A program made the translations under genes and the position numbers. Shown here in pieces: positions 36,454 to 46,462 of a DNA stretch of 64,000 bases. A model generated the notes under the pieces. The model saw only the letters and a list, made by a program, of their open reading frames with translations. It ran no database searches and had not been told where the DNA came from. Position 1 is the first letter of the stretch; every line of letters begins with the position of its first letter. The DNA is from Roseivirga sp. E12 (GTDB lineage Bacteria > Bacteroidota > Bacteroidia > Cytophagales > Cyclobacteriaceae), in NCBI RefSeq assembly GCF_017592825.1, contig NZ_JAGFMD010000003.1:62001-126000 (forward strand). The letters are read 5' to 3'.

Positions 36454-36815
36454 AGTGTGATTGTCAAGTTGTATTCTTTTTCAAAGTACTCTAAAACATG
36501 CATTTTGAGCAGTTTTTCCTGGTCCAATAGATCAAACCTTGGTAGTTTCTTCATTGCCACCCAGTGTGGCCAACCATCTTTGTCAAGACCTTCAAGTTCA
36601 TAGTAGCCCGAATAACTTAGAACTTTGCATATCGCTATGTGCATAAGGTCTTGTTTTTCTTCTTTAGAGAAGTTTTGCTTGCCTTTTCCTAACTCTTGAA
36701 CACCAATGAGAAATAAAGTACTGTTTAGGTCCTTGGGTCTTTTGCCAATTGTTTCTGCAAGTTGAGTGAGTAGCTTCACCCACTTTCTTTGTAACTCAAG
36801 GTCTTTTTTATACAT
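36450..36815 (-). CDS. Conserved hypothetical protein in the xth operon
   Basis: A 121-residue soluble, helix-rich protein with no signal or TM segment ('ELQRKWVKLLTQLAETIGKRP' start in parts; 'FLIGVQELGKG'; 'SGYYELEGLDKDGWPHW'). I do not recognise a named domain. It overlaps both its neighbours (8 bp upstream, 4 bp downstream), so it is translated together with xth and the AhpD-like gene. Confidence 0.75.
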   Translation of the reverse strand: MYKKDLELQRKWVKLLTQLAETIGKRPKDLNSTLFLIGVQELGKGKQNFSKEEKQDLMHIAICKVLSYSGYYELEGLDKDGWPHWVAMKKLPRFDLLDQEKLLKMHVLEYFEKEYNLTITL

Positions 36816-37161
36816 TTTTGGCCTCTTCTTGCAGGCTTTCCCAGTATTCGACAGCTCTTCTTAAATGAGGGATTACTATGGTACCACCGATAAGGTTGGC
36901 AATAGAAAATACCTCAAATACCTGTTTGGTGCTAATGCCTACTTCATAACACTTGCCAAGGTGGTACTTGACGCAGTCATCACAGCGAAGAACCATTGAA
37001 CAGGCTAAGCCAACAACTTCCTTTGTCTTAATATCAAGCTCACCTTCAGCGAAGGCATTCGTGTCAAGATTAAAGAGTCTCTTGAGCACTTTATTATCCT
37101 CTTCGAGAATCTTCTCGTTCATTTTGGCTCGGTAGTCATTAAACTCTTGTACTATACTCAT
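36808..37161 (-). CDS. Carboxymuconolactone decarboxylase / AhpD-like protein
   Basis: A 117-residue helical protein with the AhpD-type CxxC and following His: 'RCDDCVKYHLGKCYEVG' near residues 59-75. AhpD proteins use this dithiol as a peroxidase-linked or disulfide-relay centre. The partner is unknown. It begins the operon with the 121-residue gene and xth, which might suggest an oxidative-damage theme, but that is inference. Confidence 0.85.
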   Translation of the reverse strand: MSIVQEFNDYRAKMNEKILEEDNKVLKRLFNLDTNAFAEGELDIKTKEVVGLACSMVLRCDDCVKYHLGKCYEVGISTKQVFEVFSIANLIGGTIVIPHLRRAVEYWESLQEEAKNV

Positions 37162-37188
37162 GTTTATCTTACTTTATTCTTTAATAAA

Positions 37189-37890
37189 ATGATGAAAGGC
37201 TCCTTTTCTACGTACCTCTCAGACTTCGTGTCTCTATTCTATCCGAACCTATGTCTAGGTTGTGATGAATTGCTCCCAAAAGGAAGTGAGTACTTGTGTC
37301 CGAAATGTCACTACAATTTACCAAAAACCCATACTCATAGGCTTGAAGTTCCTCAGTTCAAAGAAAAATTTGAAGGGGTGGTTGCCGTGAGAGATGTATT
37401 GGTTTATGCCCATTTCTTTAAGAAAGGGTTGATTCAGAAGGTTTTGCACCAACTTAAGTATGGTAACCAACCAGGAATAGGAGAAATGATAGGCAGGAGG
37501 TATGGAAAAGAACTATTAGAAAGTGGCTATGCCGATGCTTATGACCTCATTGTACCAGTACCTTTGCACGAAAAGAGATTTAAAGAAAGAGGCTACAATC
37601 AAAGCGAGCACTTTGGACTTGGCTTGTCGAAGGCCTTGGGCATACCGATGAATGTTGACTCACTAGTGAAAGTGAAACACGTAGGTTCTCAAACCAAAAG
37701 AAGCAAATTGAGCAGAATTGTAAATGTTGATGGTGTGTTTAAAGTATTGGACAATAGCTTCTATGAAAAGCGTGTCTTATTAGTCGATGACCTCATGACA
37801 ACAGGTTCCACATTAGTTGCTTGCTTGGAAGTTTTAAGAGAATGTAAGCCAGAGTTTATGGGCATTGCTACAATTGGTGGGGCAAAATAA
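37189..37890 (+). CDS. ComF-family phosphoribosyltransferase-like protein
   Basis: A protein of about 233 residues with an N-terminal zinc-finger (CLGCDEL... CPKCH, four cysteines around residues 19-40) and a C-terminal PRTase domain with the PRPP loop 'VLLVDDLMTTGSTL'. ComF proteins are needed for DNA uptake in competent bacteria. ATG at 37189 is chosen because earlier codons overlap the divergent AhpD gene; the spacer between the starts is only 28 bp. Confidence 0.88.
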   Translation: MMKGSFSTYLSDFVSLFYPNLCLGCDELLPKGSEYLCPKCHYNLPKTHTHRLEVPQFKEKFEGVVAVRDVLVYAHFFKKGLIQKVLHQLKYGNQPGIGEMIGRRYGKELLESGYADAYDLIVPVPLHEKRFKERGYNQSEHFGLGLSKALGIPMNVDSLVKVKHVGSQTKRSKLSRIVNVDGVFKVLDNSFYEKRVLLVDDLMTTGSTLVACLEVLRECKPEFMGIATIGGAK

Positions 37891-37891
37891 A

Positions 37892-37916
37892 AAAGGCTCC
37901 AAAACTTGGAGCCTTT
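37892..37916. terminator. Bidirectional terminator between the ComF and Gld-type genes
   Basis: AAAGGCTCCAA (37892-37902) pairs perfectly with TTGGAGCCTTT (37906-37916) around an AAC loop, with A/T runs on both sides, in the 46-bp gap between convergent genes. Confidence 0.88.
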
Positions 37917-37936
37917 AAATATCATTTGGATTCGGT

Positions 37937-39490
37937 TTACTTTCGGCCGAAAACCCTACTTATGATTCCATTCGACTGGTCTAGCTGCTTAGAGCCTATA
38001 GATATCATGGCACAACGGAAACCAATTGTAGAAGTAGCTCTGTCCATATCAAGATACCTTCTCGTACCAGGAGCCATCCAGTAGGCTACATCCTTCCATG
38101 ACCCACCTTTATATACTTTTGATCGATCATTCACTAAAGAACGATATTCGAGTTGTGGGTTGAAAGAAACACTGTCTCTTACTTGACTAGATTCCCAACC
38201 GTAATCTTTCTCAGAATCACCGGTACCATCTTTTCTAACAGGGTTTAGATCATCAAAATCTCCATATGACAGTGGCCTGTAAGTATCAAACACCCATTCG
38301 CTTACATTTCCTGCCATGTTAAAGAGGTTAAAATCGTTTGGTTCTCTTCCTCCAACTGCTTCAGGTATTACTGAAGCATCATTGTTTACATTACCGGCAA
38401 TACCTGCATAGTCACCACGACCTCTTTTGAAGTTGGCCAAGTGCTCACCTCTCTTTTTACCAAATGGGTTTCGTGTACTTCTTCCATCCCAAGGATAGAT
38501 CCGGCCATACTCTTCATTTTCATCTAAGTAAACAGTACCGATGGTTGCTTTTGCAGCATATTCCCATTCTGCCTCGTTAGGAAGTCTAAATTGAGGAAGG
38601 TAGATACCTCTTTCAATAAACTGCCTTTTGTTTACCTCTTCATTCATGAACTCAATGATTTCTTGCTGAAAATCATCAAAGTCTTCAACTGAGATAACCT
38701 GTTTATCACCGTTATTATCACCTATTATCTGACCACCAATTCCCAACTCATAATCTCCAGTAGTCTCGTTAATCACTATGAACTCTTCTTGAAATGTTAA
38801 CGGTAATTCGTCAAAATCCATTTCAAAGATTTGTCTAAGGTTTACAAAGTCGGTTCTCCATTTTGAGTAATCAACAACTTGTCTCCAAGTGACTCCAACC
38901 ACAGGGTAATTGTTGAATCCAGGATTGCTATAATAGTTTTCAGCGTAAACATCGTTAAAAGAGAAGTTACTGGTCCAAACTGCATCATTTGGAATAATGT
39001 CGGCCATCATTTTCGGATTACTCTTGCTATGGGTTGGCCCCTGTAGATCAGGAATAAATGGTAAGATAGGATCAGCCAAATCTTCATTGCCTTTCGCATT
39101 AGGATCTTCTATCTCAATATTTTTTGGAAGGCTTAAGTTTTGAGGGTTGTATTGATAGTGTACATACTCTCTCCAGTCTTTGTTGGTAACCTCTGTCTCG
39201 TCCATCCAGAAAGAGTTGACTGTAACGGTTCTCTCAACATTATCGCGAGCACCGTAAAGATCTTGTTCATAAGAGCCCAAAATAGTTCTACCGCCCTGAA
39301 CGAATACCATCCCAGGAGGGTTAGGCAGAGCCTGATCGTCATATGGCTTAAAGCCTAGGTTGCTCTTTTGAGTAGCATATGTGGCACCAGTGGTACTACT
39401 TTGGCTAGTTTTTTTGGAGCAAGCACTAATGGAGAACAAAAGTATAACACTAAGAGCGCCTACTTTCAAATAACCCGCTGTGTTTTTCAT
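37937..39490 (-). CDS. Gliding-motility-type lipoprotein with FGE-sulfatase domain (GldJ/GldK-like)
   Basis: A 517-residue lipoprotein (lipobox 'SISACSKK', Cys 24) with a formylglycine-generating-enzyme-like fold: 'PGMVFVQGGRTILGS', 'FWMDETEVTNKDW', 'PVVGVTWRQVVDYSKWRT', 'FRLPNEAEWEYAA', 'FNMAGNVSEWVFD' and 'YKGGSWKD', with an insertion in the middle as in GldJ. GldJ and GldK are structural lipoproteins of gliding and the type IX secretion system. I lean to GldJ because the usual gldLMN genes do not follow, but cannot exclude GldK or an unrelated SUMF1-domain lipoprotein. Confidence 0.75.
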   Translation of the reverse strand: MKNTAGYLKVGALSVILLFSISACSKKTSQSSTTGATYATQKSNLGFKPYDDQALPNPPGMVFVQGGRTILGSYEQDLYGARDNVERTVTVNSFWMDETEVTNKDWREYVHYQYNPQNLSLPKNIEIEDPNAKGNEDLADPILPFIPDLQGPTHSKSNPKMMADIIPNDAVWTSNFSFNDVYAENYYSNPGFNNYPVVGVTWRQVVDYSKWRTDFVNLRQIFEMDFDELPLTFQEEFIVINETTGDYELGIGGQIIGDNNGDKQVISVEDFDDFQQEIIEFMNEEVNKRQFIERGIYLPQFRLPNEAEWEYAAKATIGTVYLDENEEYGRIYPWDGRSTRNPFGKKRGEHLANFKRGRGDYAGIAGNVNNDASVIPEAVGGREPNDFNLFNMAGNVSEWVFDTYRPLSYGDFDDLNPVRKDGTGDSEKDYGWESSQVRDSVSFNPQLEYRSLVNDRSKVYKGGSWKDVAYWMAPGTRRYLDMDRATSTIGFRCAMISIGSKQLDQSNGIISRVFGRK

Positions 39491-39787
39491 TTTTAACTAT
39501 TTAAGCTTATTCAGGTGAAAATTGAACTCGCTAATATACATTTATACTCAATCTATCACAAAATCAGCCTTCTGATTCAATGTCCAAAACGAGATTATTG
39601 AAGGGATATTTCAGAAAATAGAATAAATGTTAGTGCATGCATTGGCCCTATTTAGCATCAAGGTCAGAATTCAAAGGTTAAAAACCACCAATATTACTTG
39701 AACAGACTATAAGTCACTTGATCAGCCTATATTACCTTTCAGTCAAAGGCAATCATCGTCTTTATGGAAATCTCTTTTATTTGAAAC
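39491..39787. other. 297-bp divergent promoter region (Gld-type lipoprotein / LytS kinase)
   Basis: No gene. A near -7 box for the lipoprotein gene (CTAATATA at 39531-39538, reading TATATTAG on the - strand), a TGCATGCA palindrome at 39634-39641, a 20-bp-period direct repeat at 39696-39731, and a near -7 box TACCTTTC at 39733-39740 for the kinase gene. Confidence 0.5.
39696..39731 (+). promoter_or_regulatory. LytTR-type direct repeat upstream of the kinase/regulator pair
   Basis: ACTTGAACAGACTATA (39696-39711) and ACTTGATCAGCCTATA (39716-39731) match at 14 of 16 positions with a period of 20 bp. LytTR regulators bind pairs of direct repeats about two helical turns apart, and the gene pair downstream encodes one, so autoregulation is likely. 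The repeat abuts the near -7 box. Confidence 0.55.
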
Positions 39788-40960
39788 ATGAATAAAAATA
39801 AGCTCTATTGGATGCTTCAGTTTGGCGGCTGGGGTGGATTGATGCTAACGAGCTTTTTAGCAATGGTTATGTTCATGCCGTTTTTGCCCGCATTGGGCAC
39901 AAACCTTATGGCCATATTTTTGGGTGTCTTTGTAAGTCATTTATACCGTGGTTATGTAAAACGTAAGAACTGGAAAGATCTTAGAATTGCGAAACTCTGG
40001 CCGAAAGTGTTTTTGGCAAGTGTACTGCAAGGTGCATTATTGTCGATTTTAACCTTGATAACCCTGGTTGGTGTTTTCGTACTTGTTTCTTCTGCTGACC
40101 CCGAGGCGTTAAATGGCGTGATGGGTATCCCCGAAATGGAAGGGGTAGACGAAGAGACCATGGAGAAGATTAGGCAAGCCAGTATAGCCAACTTTTCTGG
40201 AAGTAAACTGCTGGTATTTCTTTTAAGCTTTGTAGCCAGTTACGCTATCTATTTTATCTGTTGGTCAGCCTTGTACTTTGCTTATCAGTATTTGCAGAAG
40301 GCTCGTGAAATGGAAATAGAAGGGTGGAAACTATCTGCATCCATTAAGGATGCTGAATTAAGCACTCTAAAAGCTCAAATCAATCCTCATTTTATGTTCA
40401 ATAGCCTCAACAACATCCGTTCGTTGGTGGTTGAGGATTCAGAACGTGCTAGAGATGCTATCACGCATTTATCTGATTTACTAAGGTTTTCCGTTCAGTT
40501 TGATCAATATGAAAAGGTTTCATTAGAGAAAGAGCTTGAAGTTGTACTTGATTACCTGAAACTAGAGGCTATCCAGCTTGAAGAGCGTTTGCAGTATACT
40601 TTTGACATAGATAAGAAAACGAAAGAGATGCTCATTCCTCCCATGATTGTTCAGACCCTGGTCGAAAATGCCATTAAGCACAGCATCAATAACCTGCCCA
40701 ATGGAGGAGAGATCATAATAAAGTCGGCCATTAACAATGATTTTCTTTTTCTTAATATTACTAATACTGGTCAACTGAAAAGAGGGGAAAAGCCTGTCTC
40801 AGGAGAAAAAAGGAGAGGGATTGGCATCAGCAATGCTCGTGAGCGCCTAAGACTTCTCTATGGCGAGAACTCTGGGCTTACTGTTCAAAACCTCAACGAG
40901 CATATGGTATGTGCTACGGTTAAAATACCTTTGAATGACAAAGAAAGATTTGCCTTATGA
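39788..40960 (+). CDS. LytS-type sensor histidine kinase
   Basis: A 390-residue membrane kinase with four predicted TM helices in the first 170 residues, a short linker, and a His_kinase domain with the phosphorylation motif 'AQINPHFMFNSLNNIRS' near residue 200, followed by a GHKL ATPase ('PPMIVQTLVENAIKH', 'GIGISNARERLRLLYG'). No large extracellular sensor; the signal is probably in the membrane. It overlaps the response regulator by 4 bp. Confidence 0.92.
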   Translation: MNKNKLYWMLQFGGWGGLMLTSFLAMVMFMPFLPALGTNLMAIFLGVFVSHLYRGYVKRKNWKDLRIAKLWPKVFLASVLQGALLSILTLITLVGVFVLVSSADPEALNGVMGIPEMEGVDEETMEKIRQASIANFSGSKLLVFLLSFVASYAIYFICWSALYFAYQYLQKAREMEIEGWKLSASIKDAELSTLKAQINPHFMFNSLNNIRSLVVEDSERARDAITHLSDLLRFSVQFDQYEKVSLEKELEVVLDYLKLEAIQLEERLQYTFDIDKKTKEMLIPPMIVQTLVENAIKHSINNLPNGGEIIIKSAINNDFLFLNITNTGQLKRGEKPVSGEKRRGIGISNARERLRLLYGENSGLTVQNLNEHMVCATVKIPLNDKERFAL

Positions 40961-41682
40961 AAACACTTATAATTGATGATTCGAGGCTTGCAAGAAACGA
41001 GCTCAAGAGATTGCTAAAAGAGTTTGACAATGTTCAAATTGTGGGAGAGGCTGCAAGCGCTGATGAGGCAAAAGAAAAGATCAATGAGCTGAAGCCAGAT
41101 TTAATCTTCTTGGATATTCAAATGCCAGGTAAAAATGGGTTTGAGTTGCTAGAAGAGTTGGAAGTATTGCCAGAGGTAATCTTTTCCACCGCATATGATG
41201 AACACGCACTCAAGGCCTTTGAGTATAACGCCTTGGACTATCTGGTTAAACCCGTACAGAAACAGCGTCTGGCTGGGTCAGTTTCCAAAGTTTATGATAA
41301 GGTAAGGAAGAAGGAAAACGAGCAAAACAATTCTGAGGAAGGCATTTTGACAATTAACGATCAAGTGTTTGTAAAGGATGGTGAGCGCTGTTGGTTTGTT
41401 CAATTATCGGATATCAGGCTCTTTGAGGTAAGTGGGAATTATACTACCGTTTACTTCGATACTTCGAAGCCTATGATTACTAGAACACTCAATTACCTCG
41501 AGTCTAGACTTGATGACAAGACTTTTTTTAGGGCAAATAGGCAACAGATCATTAACCTAAAGTGGATCGAGCGTATAGAACCATGGTTTAGTGGAAGCTT
41601 GCGAATTTACCTTAAAGGGGGTGAAGAAATTGATGTTTCAAGACGTCAAACGCTTAAATTCAAAGAGTTAATGAGTTTCTAA
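40957..41682 (+). CDS. LytTR-family response regulator
   Basis: A 241-residue regulator. The receiver domain carries D7-D8, the phosphoacceptor D53 in 'IFLDIQMPG' and the conserved K in 'YLVKPVQ'. The LytTR DNA-binding domain (about 140-240) has 'LFEVSGNYTTVYF' and 'FFRANRQQIINLKWI'. Partner of the kinase directly upstream. A promoter-proximal direct repeat before the kinase is its likely target. Confidence 0.93.
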   Translation: MKTLIIDDSRLARNELKRLLKEFDNVQIVGEAASADEAKEKINELKPDLIFLDIQMPGKNGFELLEELEVLPEVIFSTAYDEHALKAFEYNALDYLVKPVQKQRLAGSVSKVYDKVRKKENEQNNSEEGILTINDQVFVKDGERCWFVQLSDIRLFEVSGNYTTVYFDTSKPMITRTLNYLESRLDDKTFFRANRQQIINLKWIERIEPWFSGSLRIYLKGGEEIDVSRRQTLKFKELMSF

Positions 41683-41693
41683 AACTGTGACTT

Positions 41694-42281
41694 ATGAAGT
41701 TCAATGTCAAGAGAGCTGTCTTCGAGTTTTTGTCAATTGTCATAGCCGTAATTTTGGCCATGTCCTTGACGGAAATGCGGCAGAATTATCTGAATAGACA
41801 GCTGGCGGAAAAGTCTTTTTCAAATATTGTAGATGAAATAAGAGAAAATAGAGAGGGGCTTATCAGAGATTCAGCGCGAATAGCCAAAGACCTAGATTTC
41901 ATCAAGAAATGGATTGAGGATGTGAAGGAGAAAAGGAAGCCAGAAGATTTCTCGGCAGGTTTTTCGCTTTCGTTTCTTAATAAAGCGGCTATGGATGTTG
42001 CACAAAACAACCAGTCATTGAACTTTATTTCGAATGAAAGAAATATGGCCATTTCTCAGATCTATGACACGCAAGCCTTTTACCAGGAGCATGGCGCCAA
42101 GACATTTGAAATAATGGGAGATATGTCTAGCAGCGTTATAAGCTCAAAACCTGAAGATTTATTGCCTTATGTACTGAGATTTCGTTTTCACTTGGGAGTG
42201 GTATTTAATACGGTAAAAGCTTATCTAGTGGAGTCCGAGGACTTTTTGCAAAATGAAGCCCTTATGCCAGCATCTGATTAA
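41694..42281 (+). CDS. Membrane-anchored protein of unknown function (DUF6090-like pattern)
   Basis: A 195-residue protein with a single N-terminal TM helix (about 10-28, 'FLSIVIAVILAMSL') and a helical domain outside the membrane ('NIVDEIRENREGLIRDSARI'). The overall form recalls small DUF6090-type proteins of Bacteroidota, but this is by eye. It follows the LytTR regulator by 11 bp, so it is probably the third gene of the operon. Its 3' end overlaps the convergent mfd by 20 bp. Confidence 0.65.
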   Translation: MKFNVKRAVFEFLSIVIAVILAMSLTEMRQNYLNRQLAEKSFSNIVDEIRENREGLIRDSARIAKDLDFIKKWIEDVKEKRKPEDFSAGFSLSFLNKAAMDVAQNNQSLNFISNERNMAISQIYDTQAFYQEHGAKTFEIMGDMSSSVISSKPEDLLPYVLRFRFHLGVVFNTVKAYLVESEDFLQNEALMPASD

Positions 42282-45200
42282 GCAAGGCCTTGCCTTCGTC
42301 TACTGACATTACTTCGCTGAAGGTGAGTATTAACCTCGTTTTATACTCCTTCATTTTGCTCTTTCTAGGGTGCTGCTGTACAAAAGCTAATATTTTGCCA
42401 AATGTTGGCGACTGAAAATATGCTTCATTGTCTGATGGCATGAAGTAACACTTCATGACTTCATTTTTCATTACGACCTTTTCAAAGCCAAGCTGTTCTG
42501 CAGACCACCTTAGCCTGACAGTCTCCACCAAGTCTTTAACAGCGTCTGGCATTGGTCCGAACCGATCACTCACATTGATGATAAACTCCTGAAGCCTCTC
42601 CTCATCTTTGATACTATCCAGCTTAGAATATAGGCCAAGTCGCTCGGAGATATTTGTAACATATTTATCTGGAATAAGGATTTCCATGTCTGTTTCGATG
42701 GTGCAGTCTTGTGCGACCACTTGAGCAGCTTCTTTTGTTAAGTCTTTAGCGAAAAGGTCTTTGAAGTCGTTCTCCTTGAGCTCTTGTACCGCTTCGTCCA
42801 AGATCTTGTGATACATATCAAAGCCAAGGTCTGTTATGAAACCACTCTGCTCACCACCCAGTAAGTTTCCAGCACCTCTTATGTCCAAATCGCGCATGGC
42901 CACTTTGAAGCCATCACCCAAATCTGAAAACTCTTCCAATGCACTGAGTCGTTTTCTTGCCTCCGATGTAAGCCCTATGGTTGGGGGAGTCAACAGATAA
43001 CAAAAGGCTTTTCTATTCGAACGCCCAACACGGCCACGCATTTGGTGAAGGTCTGAAAGCCCAAACATATGAGCATGATTGATGATGATCGTATTGGCAT
43101 TCGGAATATCGAGACCAGACTCAATAATGTTGGTAGAAACCAATACGTCATATTCACCTTCAATAAACTTGACCATTCGCTTTTCTAAAAGGCTACCCTC
43201 CATTTGCCCATGGGCAATACCAATTCGAGCGTCCGGGACTAGCTTTAGTATGATATTACCGATCTGCTCAATATCATTAATTCTGTTGTGCACCACGAAA
43301 ACCTGACCGCCTCTGCGAAGCTCAAAGCTGATGGCATCACGCATGATCACTTCATTGAACGTATGAATTTCGGTAGTTACAGGTTGTCGGTTAGGAGGAG
43401 GCGTAGCGATTATGCTCAGGTCACGAGCTCCCATTAATGAAAAGTGAAGCGTCCGTGGAATTGGTGTGGCTGTTAAGGTCAAGACATCAACATCAACTCT
43501 AAACTCCTTGAGTTTATCCTTAACCTTAACCCCAAACTTTTGCTCTTCGTCTATGACCAGAAGACCGAGGTCTTTAAACTCTACATCCTTATTGACTATT
43601 CTGTGAGTACCAATCAGTATTTCTGTTTTTCCTTCTTTGACACGCGCGAGTGTCTCTTTAATCTGTTTGGTAGTCCTGAATCGATTGATGTATTCTACCC
43701 TTAGCGGAAATTTTGCGAGTCTTTCAGAGAAGGTTCTAAAGTGCTGCATGGCCAAAATGGTTGTTGGCACAAGTACTGCCACTTGTTTTCCGTTTACTGC
43801 TGCTTTGAAAGCCGCTCGAATGGCTACTTCCGTCTTACCAAAACCCACATCTCCACAGACCAGTCGATCCATAGGGTGTGACAACTCCATATCATTTTTT
43901 ACATGCTCGGTCGCAGTTGCCTGATCGGGTGTGTCTTCATATAAAAATGAGGACTCAAGTTCGGCTTGCATAAAGCCATCTTGTGCAAAGGCGAAACCAG
44001 GCGCATTCTTTCGCTTGGCATACAGGCTGATTAGGTCTTTAGCAATGTCTTTAACTTTACCCTTTACTCGTTTTTTCTTATTCTCCCATTCTTGGCTACC
44101 CAATTTGCTCATTGCAGGTGCCACGCCTTCTTTGCCTGTGTATTTTGAAATCTTGTGCAGTGAATGTACACTGACATAGAGCAAGTCATCATCGCGGTAA
44201 ACTAACCGGATGGATTCTTGAAGCTTACCATTTACCTCTTTCTTTTCCATGCCTGCAAACCTGCCGATGCCATGATCGATGTGTGCAACGTAGTCTCCAG
44301 GGTGCAAAGAACGAAGCTCTTTGAGCGTCAGCGCTTTTGACTTGGAATGCTTCGCCTTGCTTTTGTACTTATGAAAGCGGTCAAACAGCTGATGGTCAGT
44401 GTAGCAGAGGATTTCGCGATTTTTATCTATAAAACCCTGCCTCAGGCTTATGTTGATGGGCAGAACCTTCAGCGTGGGGTCAAGCTCTAAAAAGATGGTT
44501 TCCAACCGACTGATTTGGTTAAGCGAATCAGCTGCAATACAGAGGCTGGTGTTCTTTAGTTGCCATTGACCCAAATTTTCAACGATGACGTCAAAATCTT
44601 TGTTGAAAGACTGTTGTGGTTCTACATCAAATTCAAAAGTATAGTCTGATTTGAGGTATGATCGGCTTCCGAATTCAAGTTGTGTATAACCGGCTAAATC
44701 GGCTTTGAAAGTTTCTTGTTTTTCGAATAGTTGTTCAGGACTTAAAACGACTTGGGTATCTGTGACAGCGAGTATTTCATCAAAGTTTTCAGTCGCTTTT
44801 AGAAAATACTTTTCAATCGTGTCTAAGGTCTGTTGATAATCTTTGAACCAGATTTTAGAATTATTGGGAATAAAGCTCAAAAATGACTGCCTTGTCTCTT
44901 CCAAAAGTTTCGTTTGAACATTAGGAATGATGTTAATCTCCTTGATACTTTCCTGGCTTAGCTGTGAAACCGGGTCGAAGGTTCTGATACTATCTATTTC
45001 GTTACCAAAGAGCTCTATTCTATAGGGTAAATCGTGAGCATAGGAAAAGACATCCAGTATACCACCACGAACCGAGAACTGGCCCGCTTCATAGACAAAA
45101 TCAGTTTGCTCAAAGTCATAAGTCTGTAGTAGTTCCGTTAGAAAAGCAACATCTAATGACTCACCTACTTTGGCAGAAAAAGTGTTTGTAGAAAGAGACT

Positions 45201-45612
45201 TCTTGTTAATAACCTTTTCCGTTAGGGCCTCAGGATAGGTCACAATGAGTTCACCTGTAGAGGCTTTATGGTTAATACGGTTCAGGATTTCGGCTCGCAT
45301 TAAGATGTTGGCATTTTCCGTCTCATCGAACTGATAAGGCCTCTTATATGATGTTGGGAAGAGAAGTACCTCTTTGTCTCCCAATAGGTTTTGGAGATCA
45401 TTGTGGAAGTATGCGGCTTCTTCCTTGTCGTGGAGGACGAAAATGTTAGTCTGCCTATTGACTTGATAGGTAGCTGCTGCGACTACGGCATCTAGACTTC
45501 CAACCAGACCTTTTAACCTCAGGTAGGTGGTCTCATTCGGTTTTATTCTTTCGGCTATCGCCTGAATGACCGTGTCCTCTTTATAAACCTTTATGAAATC
45601 CTTAACCTTCAA
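42262..45612 (-). CDS. mfd: Transcription-repair coupling factor Mfd
   Basis: An 1116-residue DNA translocase that removes stalled RNA polymerase and recruits UvrA. UvrB-like N-terminal domains (to about 330), RNA-polymerase-interacting domain ('[18 protein letters not shown]' near 435), helicase motifs '[11 protein letters not shown]' (Walker A), 'VIDEEQKFG' (DEEQ box), 'TATPIPRTL', and '[11 protein letters not shown]', then the TRCF C-terminal domain. Full length. A good -7 box is present upstream. Confidence 0.97.
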   Translation of the reverse strand: MKVKDFIKVYKEDTVIQAIAERIKPNETTYLRLKGLVGSLDAVVAAATYQVNRQTNIFVLHDKEEAAYFHNDLQNLLGDKEVLLFPTSYKRPYQFDETENANILMRAEILNRINHKASTGELIVTYPEALTEKVINKKSLSTNTFSAKVGESLDVAFLTELLQTYDFEQTDFVYEAGQFSVRGGILDVFSYAHDLPYRIELFGNEIDSIRTFDPVSQLSQESIKEINIIPNVQTKLLEETRQSFLSFIPNNSKIWFKDYQQTLDTIEKYFLKATENFDEILAVTDTQVVLSPEQLFEKQETFKADLAGYTQLEFGSRSYLKSDYTFEFDVEPQQSFNKDFDVIVENLGQWQLKNTSLCIAADSLNQISRLETIFLELDPTLKVLPINISLRQGFIDKNREILCYTDHQLFDRFHKYKSKAKHSKSKALTLKELRSLHPGDYVAHIDHGIGRFAGMEKKEVNGKLQESIRLVYRDDDLLYVSVHSLHKISKYTGKEGVAPAMSKLGSQEWENKKKRVKGKVKDIAKDLISLYAKRKNAPGFAFAQDGFMQAELESSFLYEDTPDQATATEHVKNDMELSHPMDRLVCGDVGFGKTEVAIRAAFKAAVNGKQVAVLVPTTILAMQHFRTFSERLAKFPLRVEYINRFRTTKQIKETLARVKEGKTEILIGTHRIVNKDVEFKDLGLLVIDEEQKFGVKVKDKLKEFRVDVDVLTLTATPIPRTLHFSLMGARDLSIIATPPPNRQPVTTEIHTFNEVIMRDAISFELRRGGQVFVVHNRINDIEQIGNIILKLVPDARIGIAHGQMEGSLLEKRMVKFIEGEYDVLVSTNIIESGLDIPNANTIIINHAHMFGLSDLHQMRGRVGRSNRKAFCYLLTPPTIGLTSEARKRLSALEEFSDLGDGFKVAMRDLDIRGAGNLLGGEQSGFITDLGFDMYHKILDEAVQELKENDFKDLFAKDLTKEAAQVVAQDCTIETDMEILIPDKYVTNISERLGLYSKLDSIKDEERLQEFIINVSDRFGPMPDAVKDLVETVRLRWSAEQLGFEKVVMKNEVMKCYFMPSDNEAYFQSPTFGKILAFVQQHPRKSKMKEYKTRLILTFSEVMSVDEGKALLNQMLA

Positions 45613-45634
45613 TTAATCTGTCTGGAATGGCTTG

Positions 45635-45642
45635 CAAATGTA
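45635..45642 (-). promoter_or_regulatory. Bacteroidota -7 box for mfd
   Basis: On the - strand TACATTTG matches TAnnTTTG perfectly, about 23 bp before the mfd ATG. A TTTG (45669-45666) lies 23 bp upstream as a possible -33 element. Confidence 0.6.
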
Positions 45643-45744
45643 ATATTTTTCGAAGACCCACTTATCAAAGTGAATCTTGCGATTATGAGTTTTTTTTGTT
45701 GCTTCACATAACCCTTTCGTTTAAAGAGTTGTTACGATGGACTA

Positions 45745-46371
45745 ATGAAAAGTGCAAAGAACAAATTAGACCTTAAGAAAGAGGCCTTCAAGCGCATTGA
45801 AGAGATGCACCCCCATATGGTTTTGCTTTATGTAAGCATGATTGGGAGTGGAATTATCTTTTTGTTTACGGTTGTTGCCTTTACTGTTTCTCGACCGGAG
45901 AGCGGTGAGTTTTTAAAAATTGACTTTCCGAAGTCCTTTATTGTAAGCTCATTGGTTATGCTGTGCTCAAGTTTTAGCGTTTCTAAGGTATTGCCTGCTT
46001 TTGAGAAGGACGATCTAGATGAGGTTAAAAAGTGGTTGGGCGTTACCCTACTTTTAGGCCTTGTGTTTTCAGCTGCACAGATTACGGGTTGGCGTGAGCT
46101 GCAGTCTAACAGCATTTTTTTTAGTGGTCAACGAACCGGTGCGTATTTATACGTTATATCCGGCCTGCATGTGATTCACGTGCTGGGCGTAATGATTTAC
46201 TTGGTATCCTTGCTGATGGAGTGCCATAAAACATCTAAGGATGTCGTGAAACACCTTCTTTACGCGACCAGCCCATACCAGAAAATCAAGTTTAAAATCC
46301 TTACAGACTTCTGGCATTTTACTGATGCAGCGTGGATCGTGCTGTTCTTTTACTTTCTATTTAGCTTTTAG
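45745..46371 (+). CDS. Heme-copper oxidase subunit III family protein
   Basis: A 208-residue protein with five TM helices. It matches the shorter subunit III of terminal oxidases: 'SGLHVIHVLGVMIYL' with conserved His residues and the C-terminal 'YWHF'-type motif as 'FWHFTDAAWIVLFFYFLF'. Subunit III stabilises the oxidase but has no haem or copper. No other oxidase subunit is nearby, so it is an orphan copy. Confidence 0.85.
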   Translation: MKSAKNKLDLKKEAFKRIEEMHPHMVLLYVSMIGSGIIFLFTVVAFTVSRPESGEFLKIDFPKSFIVSSLVMLCSSFSVSKVLPAFEKDDLDEVKKWLGVTLLLGLVFSAAQITGWRELQSNSIFFSGQRTGAYLYVISGLHVIHVLGVMIYLVSLLMECHKTSKDVVKHLLYATSPYQKIKFKILTDFWHFTDAAWIVLFFYFLFSF

Positions 46372-46379
46372 CATAAAAA

Positions 46380-46405
46380 AAGGCCGCGTGACCAAACGCG
46401 ACCTT
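46380..46405. terminator. Bidirectional terminator
   Basis: AAGGCCGCGT (46380-46389) pairs with ACGCGACCTT (46396-46405) with one C:A mismatch around a 6-base loop. It lies between two convergent genes, with an A-run before it. Confidence 0.75.
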
Positions 46406-46462
46406 CAAGCAATAGACTTATGAAGAATTGTTTTTGACTTTTGGGCTTGGCCCTTTGTTGGA

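Noticed and set aside
39634-39641. TGCATGCA as a second MarR operator
   Set aside because: It matches the 12-mer only in its 8-bp core plus one base, and no fatty-acid gene is near.
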